NCBI RefSeq assembly: GCF_900141825.1
Contig: NZ_FQYQ01000004.1
Location: 62,001-126,000 of the forward strand
Source of the DNA: Pseudobutyrivibrio xylanivorans DSM 14809
Lineage (GTDB): Bacteria; Bacillota; Clostridia; Lachnospirales; Lachnospiraceae
DNA length: 64,000 nt
Direction: 5' to 3'
Below are positions 60,692 through 64,000 of this stretch, piece after piece. Position numbers and translations under genes: made by a program. Below the pieces are notes generated by a model. It had not been told where the DNA came from. It saw only the letters and a list, made by a program, of their open reading frames with translations, and made no database searches. Every line of letters starts with the position of its first letter. The first letter of the stretch is position 1.

Positions 60692-61681
60692 ATGGGACAT
60701 ACATTAGATTCAATAGCAAAAGAGCTTGGACTTTCTAAAACAACAGTAAGCCGAGCAATATCTGGAAAAGGTCGTATTTCTGAGGAAACAAGACAAAAGG
60801 TTAATGCGTATATCAATGAGATAAACTACAGACCAAGCGCTGTAGCGCGCTCTCTAGCGGCTAATCGCACCTTCAATGTGGGGCTTGTTGTGCCTGCAGA
60901 TTCGGCTTTGGGAGAAATGCCATATTTCCAAACACTTATGACAGGTGTTTGCGATAGAGCTATGGAATATGATTATGATGTCCTTATTTTGCTTGCAGAT
61001 AACGACGGGATTACTCCATTAAAACATGCGGTAGAGAACAAGAAAATAGATGCTGTAATTGTCAGTCGATGTGAGAAGGATTCTAAGGTTATAGGCTTTT
61101 TGAGGGAGTCTAATATTCCCTATGTAGTAGTGGGAGACCCTATAGATGAATCAGTTTTACACGTGGACCATGACAATCAAGGAGCAGCAGCTAGAATGAT
61201 TGAAACCCTTATAGATAAAGGGATTAATCGCATGGCACTTATCGGTGGTGGTGAGAATATTAACGTTACTCACAGTCGTTTAGCAGGCTTCAGAGAAGGG
61301 TTTAAAAACAAAGGCCTTAAAGCAGACGAAAGTCTGATTTTCTTAAATATGCACAAGAGCGCAAGAATGGATTCAGTGCTGAGGGAAGCAATTTCAGAAG
61401 GAGCAGAGTGTATTGTTTGTATGGACGATATGCTTTGTAATTCTGCGTTAAATTGCCTTCACAATGACGGAATTGCTGTCCCAGATGACGTAAAGCTGTG
61501 CTCTTTCTACGATTCAAATTTATTGTCTACATCAAAACCATCTATTACTAGTCTTTATTTTGATGCAAAGAAACTAGGAGCAGAGTGTATAGAGCTTCTT
61601 ATGCGCAACTTAGATGGAAAAAGTGTCACAAATTTATTGCTCACAGATTTTAATATCCAAATGCGTGATAGCACAACTTAG
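60692..61681 (+). CDS. LacI-family transcriptional regulator
   Basis: 329 residues. HTH with hinge: LDSIAKELGLSKTTVSRAIS, GKGRISEETRQKV, INYRPSAVARSLA. The rest is a periplasmic-binding-like sensor (FNVGLVVPADSALGEMPYFQ; DAVIVSRCE; MALIGGGENINVTHSRLAGF). It stands 153 bp before a sugar-binding protein gene, and similar palindromes lie before both, so it most likely represses the ABC operon until a sugar or sugar phosphate binds. GAGGTGG precedes the ATG. Confidence 0.93.
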   Translation: MGHTLDSIAKELGLSKTTVSRAISGKGRISEETRQKVNAYINEINYRPSAVARSLAANRTFNVGLVVPADSALGEMPYFQTLMTGVCDRAMEYDYDVLILLADNDGITPLKHAVENKKIDAVIVSRCEKDSKVIGFLRESNIPYVVVGDPIDESVLHVDHDNQGAAARMIETLIDKGINRMALIGGGENINVTHSRLAGFREGFKNKGLKADESLIFLNMHKSARMDSVLREAISEGAECIVCMDDMLCNSALNCLHNDGIAVPDDVKLCSFYDSNLLSTSKPSITSLYFDAKKLGAECIELLMRNLDGKSVTNLLLTDFNIQMRDSTT

Positions 61682-61727
61682 TAAAAATTCATAAATATTT
61701 CGCACAATACTCGTACAAATTGCTGTG

Positions 61728-61756
61728 TTGACGAAAAACGCCACAAGGGATAGGAT
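61728..61756 (+). promoter_or_regulatory. Promoter of the sugar ABC transporter operon
   Basis: TTGACG (61728-61733), 17-bp spacer, TAGGAT (61751-61756); start of transcription near 61763. Confidence 0.65.
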
Positions 61757-61769
61757 TATGTATGTAGAA

Positions 61770-61779
61770 CAACCGGTTG
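61770..61779. promoter_or_regulatory. LacI-type operator just after the promoter
   Basis: CAACCGGTTG, perfect palindrome with the central CCGG expected for LacI/GalR sites, placed about 7-17 bases after the expected transcription start, where binding would block RNA polymerase. Confidence 0.75.
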
Positions 61780-61834
61780 CACAATGACGACAACCTGGGA
61801 GTATAAATAACATGTAAAAAATGGAGGAATAATC

Positions 61835-63118
61835 ATGAAGAAAAAGTTAGTTTCAGCACTTCTTGTTTCTACAATGGCAGTTTCTGCATTCGTAGGATGT
61901 GGTGCAGCAGCTGAGGAAACACCAGCAGCAGATTCAACAGAGACTACAGAGGAGACAGCAGAGGCATCTACAGAGGATGCAATCGCAAATCTTATTGCAG
62001 CAACAGAGGGAACAGTAAACATTGACCTTTGGTGCTCAGAGACAGAAGAATATCAGACAGTTATGAAGAAGCTTTGCGATGATTTCGCAGCTCAGTATCC
62101 AGATGTAGATTTCAACATCACACTTGGTGCTGTTTCAGAAGCTGATATGAAAGATAGAGTTTTAGAGGATGTTGAGGCAGCAGCTGATGTATTCATATTC
62201 CCAGATGATCAGCTTGAGGCACTTGTTAAGGCAGGCGCTCTTAACGAGGTAGCTGCTCAGTATACTTATGATATGAACGAGACAGATACTCCAGCAACAG
62301 TTGAGGCTGCTCAGTACGATGGAAAGCAGTATGGCTATCCATTCACAGCTTCTAATGGATATTTCTTATACTATGATAAGAACCAGTTATCTGATGAGGA
62401 TGTAGCTTCTTGGGAAGCACTTACAGCTAAGGCTGAGGAGCTTGGCAAGGAAGTTGGTTGTGAGACAGCAAACGGCTGGTACTTATATGGATTCTTCAAG
62501 GGCGCTGGTTGCAACCTTACAGAGAACGAAGATCAGTCAAACAACTGTGATTGGAACAATGAGACAGGTCTTGCAGCAGCAGAGGCACTTCAGGAAATCG
62601 CTTCTTCTAAGGCATACAAGAGCTACGGAAACGATGACCTTCTTGCAAACCTTAACGATGGCAAGGTTGTAGCTTATGTATCTGGTACATGGAATGTAAA
62701 CGCATTCTCAGAGGCTTATGGTGATGGCTATGCAGCTACAAAGCTACCTACATTCAAGGTAAATGGTGAAGACAAGCAGATGGCTTCTTACTCAGGATAC
62801 AAGTTCGTAGGTGTTAACGCATACGCAGAGAACACAGGTTGGTCAATGCTTCTTGCTGAGTACCTTACAAACGCAACATCTCAGGAAGCTGTTTACGAAG
62901 CAACAGGTGAGGGTCCTTCAAACACAGAGGCACTTGCAAAGGCTTCTTCTCCAGCACTTGATGCTCTTGCAGCACAGTCTGAGTTCGCAGAGCTTCAGAG
63001 AGTTGGTGGCAACTACTGGACACCAGCAGAGTCACTTGGAAAGAACATCCTTGAGGGCAAGGTAAGCCAGCAGGTACTTGATGATGCTGTAGCAGGTATT
63101 ACACAGCCTGTTGAGTAA
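61835..63118 (+). CDS. Sugar-binding lipoprotein of an ABC importer (maltose type)
   Basis: 427 residues. A lipoprotein signal peptide ends in AFVGCG with Cys22 as lipid site. An acidic, Thr-rich linker follows (about 25-50) and then a family 1 solute-binding domain (VNIDLWCSETEEYQTVMKKL; AADVFIFPDDQLEALVKAGAL; GKQYGYPFTASNGYFLYYDK). The family binds maltodextrins and related oligosaccharides outside the membrane and hands them to the permeases. Strong codon bias to GCA/ACA suggests high expression. GGAGGAAT precedes the ATG. The permease gene follows after a structured spacer. Confidence 0.92.
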   Translation: MKKKLVSALLVSTMAVSAFVGCGAAAEETPAADSTETTEETAEASTEDAIANLIAATEGTVNIDLWCSETEEYQTVMKKLCDDFAAQYPDVDFNITLGAVSEADMKDRVLEDVEAAADVFIFPDDQLEALVKAGALNEVAAQYTYDMNETDTPATVEAAQYDGKQYGYPFTASNGYFLYYDKNQLSDEDVASWEALTAKAEELGKEVGCETANGWYLYGFFKGAGCNLTENEDQSNNCDWNNETGLAAAEALQEIASSKAYKSYGNDDLLANLNDGKVVAYVSGTWNVNAFSEAYGDGYAATKLPTFKVNGEDKQMASYSGYKFVGVNAYAENTGWSMLLAEYLTNATSQEAVYEATGEGPSNTEALAKASSPALDALAAQSEFAELQRVGGNYWTPAESLGKNILEGKVSQQVLDDAVAGITQPVE

Positions 63119-63131
63119 GCAAATATTTTGT

Positions 63132-63212
63132 CTAGCGGAGCGAAGGCAAAATGTTTGCCACGACGCAGCCTCTTTGCCGAAGGCAATCATAATGGCTGCG
63201 TCTTCCCGCTAG
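63132..63212 (+). other. Three-way-junction RNA element between binding-protein and permease genes
   Basis: P1: CTAGCGG (63132-63138) with CCGCTAG (63206-63212). P2: GGCAAA-ATG-TTTGCC (63145-63159). P3: GACGCAGCC (63162-63170) with GGCTGCGTC (63194-63202), topped by TTGCC/GGCAA. All stems are perfect. It probably protects the upstream mRNA end so that binding protein is made in excess of permease. Confidence 0.8.
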
Positions 63213-63223
63213 TATGATGTAGA

Positions 63224-63251
63224 CTTCCCCCTGATAAGGGGGAAGCCTTTT
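63224..63251. repeat. Partial copy of the dispersed hairpin repeat
   Basis: CTTCCCCCT-GATA-AGGGGGAAG then CCTTTT. It has only the first hairpin of the repeat family at 2073, 7798 and 55571, and could act as a weak terminator before the permease gene. Confidence 0.5.
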
Positions 63252-63269
63252 ATATGAAGAGGACTATGT

Positions 63270-64000
63270 ATGAAGAAAATCGGTAATTACTTTAAAGACT
63301 TTGGGCAAGCAATAGCCCACGGCGACATCTGGGTCAAGTTATCATTAATCATAATGGGCGCAGGCTACTTTGGTAGAAAGCAGATTATGCGCGGTATTTT
63401 AATGACATTACTTCAGGTTGGAGTGTTAGCATCAATCTTTGGTGTATTCGCACCTTATATGTCAAAGCTCAATACTCTTGGAACGGTTCAGAGAGAAGAG
63501 ATTTTTGATATTGTAACTATGAAAAAAACTGTAAATAATTACGATAATTCCCTTTTGATTCTTCTTTATGGAATCATTGGAATTCTTGTAATTATTGCAT
63601 TTATCGCATTATATATTGGTAATATTAAAGCAACATATCGCCTTCAGAAGATGCAGGAGAATGGTGAAAAGCTAAATACATTTGTAGATGATATTGTTTC
63701 ATTCAAAAATGAAAGATTCCACATCACCCTCCTTACTCTTCCAAGCTTAGGCGTAATTCTTATCAACATCATACCTATTTTATTTATGGTATGTATCGCA
63801 TTTACGAATTATGATGAAAATCATCAGCCACCTACATATTTGTTTACATGGGTTGGTATTAAAAACTTCGTAAATCTTTTTACAACAAGCCAGACAATCA
63901 CATTTGGTTACGCTTTTGTAAGAGTATTAATTTGGACATTGATTTGGGCTGTTCTTGCAACAGCAACAACCTTCCTTGGCGGTATCTTACTTGCCCAGTT
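63270..64000 (+). CDS. Sugar ABC transporter permease (MalF-like), 3' truncated by window
   Basis: The frame is open to the window end (about 243 codons). The ATG at 63270 has AAGAGGA 7 bases upstream; an ATG at 63266 in another frame stops at once. Visible: a cytoplasmic start (KKIGNYFKDFGQAIAHGDIW), two early membrane segments (about 40-60 and 90-112), then PSLGVILINIIPILFMVCIA, FTWVGIKNFVNLFTTSQT and the segment VLIWTLIWAVLATATTFLGG. The WVGIKNF motif is typical of MalF-type permeases in maltodextrin importers. It belongs with the binding-protein gene upstream. Confidence 0.9.
   Translation, partial: MKKIGNYFKDFGQAIAHGDIWVKLSLIIMGAGYFGRKQIMRGILMTLLQVGVLASIFGVFAPYMSKLNTLGTVQREEIFDIVTMKKTVNNYDNSLLILLYGIIGILVIIAFIALYIGNIKATYRLQKMQENGEKLNTFVDDIVSFKNERFHITLLTLPSLGVILINIIPILFMVCIAFTNYDENHQPPTYLFTWVGIKNFVNLFTTSQTITFGYAFVRVLIWTLIWAVLATATTFLGGILLAQ

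Noticed and set aside
1-64000. tRNA, rRNA, tmRNA or insertion sequences
   Set aside because: I saw no cloverleaf with a TTC(G/A)A arm, no rRNA core sequence and no transposase other than the short Rpn-like relic at 16034.

Overview
The window reads as chromosomal DNA of a low-GC Gram-positive anaerobe of the family Lachnospiraceae, probably near Butyrivibrio/Pseudobutyrivibrio. That placement is inferred from gene content (C11 clostripain-type peptidase, ECF-type vitamin uptake next to coaBC, fru PTS with DeoR regulator, many GGDEF/MCP proteins), strong GGAGG ribosome sites and AT-rich spacers. Every gene I can support lies on the + strand. No tRNA, rRNA, CRISPR array, integrase or insertion sequence was recognised.

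Layout. 1-9.1 kb is core: an ABC exporter ATPase end, murA, a small zinc-ribbon protein, a membrane chemoreceptor without HAMP, a C11 peptidase flanked by two ~90-nt hairpins, and an ECF S component (probably PanT) with coaBC. 9.1-16.9 kb is accessory: a four-copy 74-bp tandem array of hairpins, a PD-(D/E)XK-like protein, a cassette that should make CDP-ribitol (epimerase, TarI-like, TarJ-like, with a CDP-glycerol-transferase-like protein), a twice-deleted oxidoreductase pseudogene, an MNT/HEPN toxin-antitoxin pair and an Rpn-type nuclease relic. 17-20.2 kb holds a radical SAM protein and a pair of exported proteins.

20.3-38.7 kb is a large, notably AT-rich surface-glycan locus: a multi-domain fusion protein, an epimerase, a polysaccharide pyruvyl transferase, three GT2 and one GT4 glycosyltransferases, a methyltransferase, a Stealth phosphotransferase and a HAD protein. 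Seven of these carry the same ~100-residue Rossmann-like module, at either end. A three-gene ADP-ribosylation module (DUF3990 ART-like, small partner, NADAR) is inserted in the middle. 38.7-44.7 kb is a defence/addiction island: an HTH-HipA-like kinase with its own palindromic operator, a RelB/PIN pair, and two orphan ATPases around an XRE regulator. 44.9-46.1 kb encodes a second exported protein related to that at 19 kb, with a matching promoter element.

46.5-64 kb returns to core metabolism and signalling: a GGDEF-EAL-PAS-GGDEF protein, the fruR-fruK-fruA operon, HPr and enzyme I of the PTS, a CDF cation transporter, pncB, rsmJ, a Cache/HAMP receptor lacking a signalling domain, and a LacI-family regulator with matching operators in front of itself and of a sugar ABC transporter operon that runs off the end. 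A dispersed hairpin repeat (2073, 7798, 55571, and a partial one at 63224) recurs between core genes and in two cases supplies the ribosome-binding site of the next gene.
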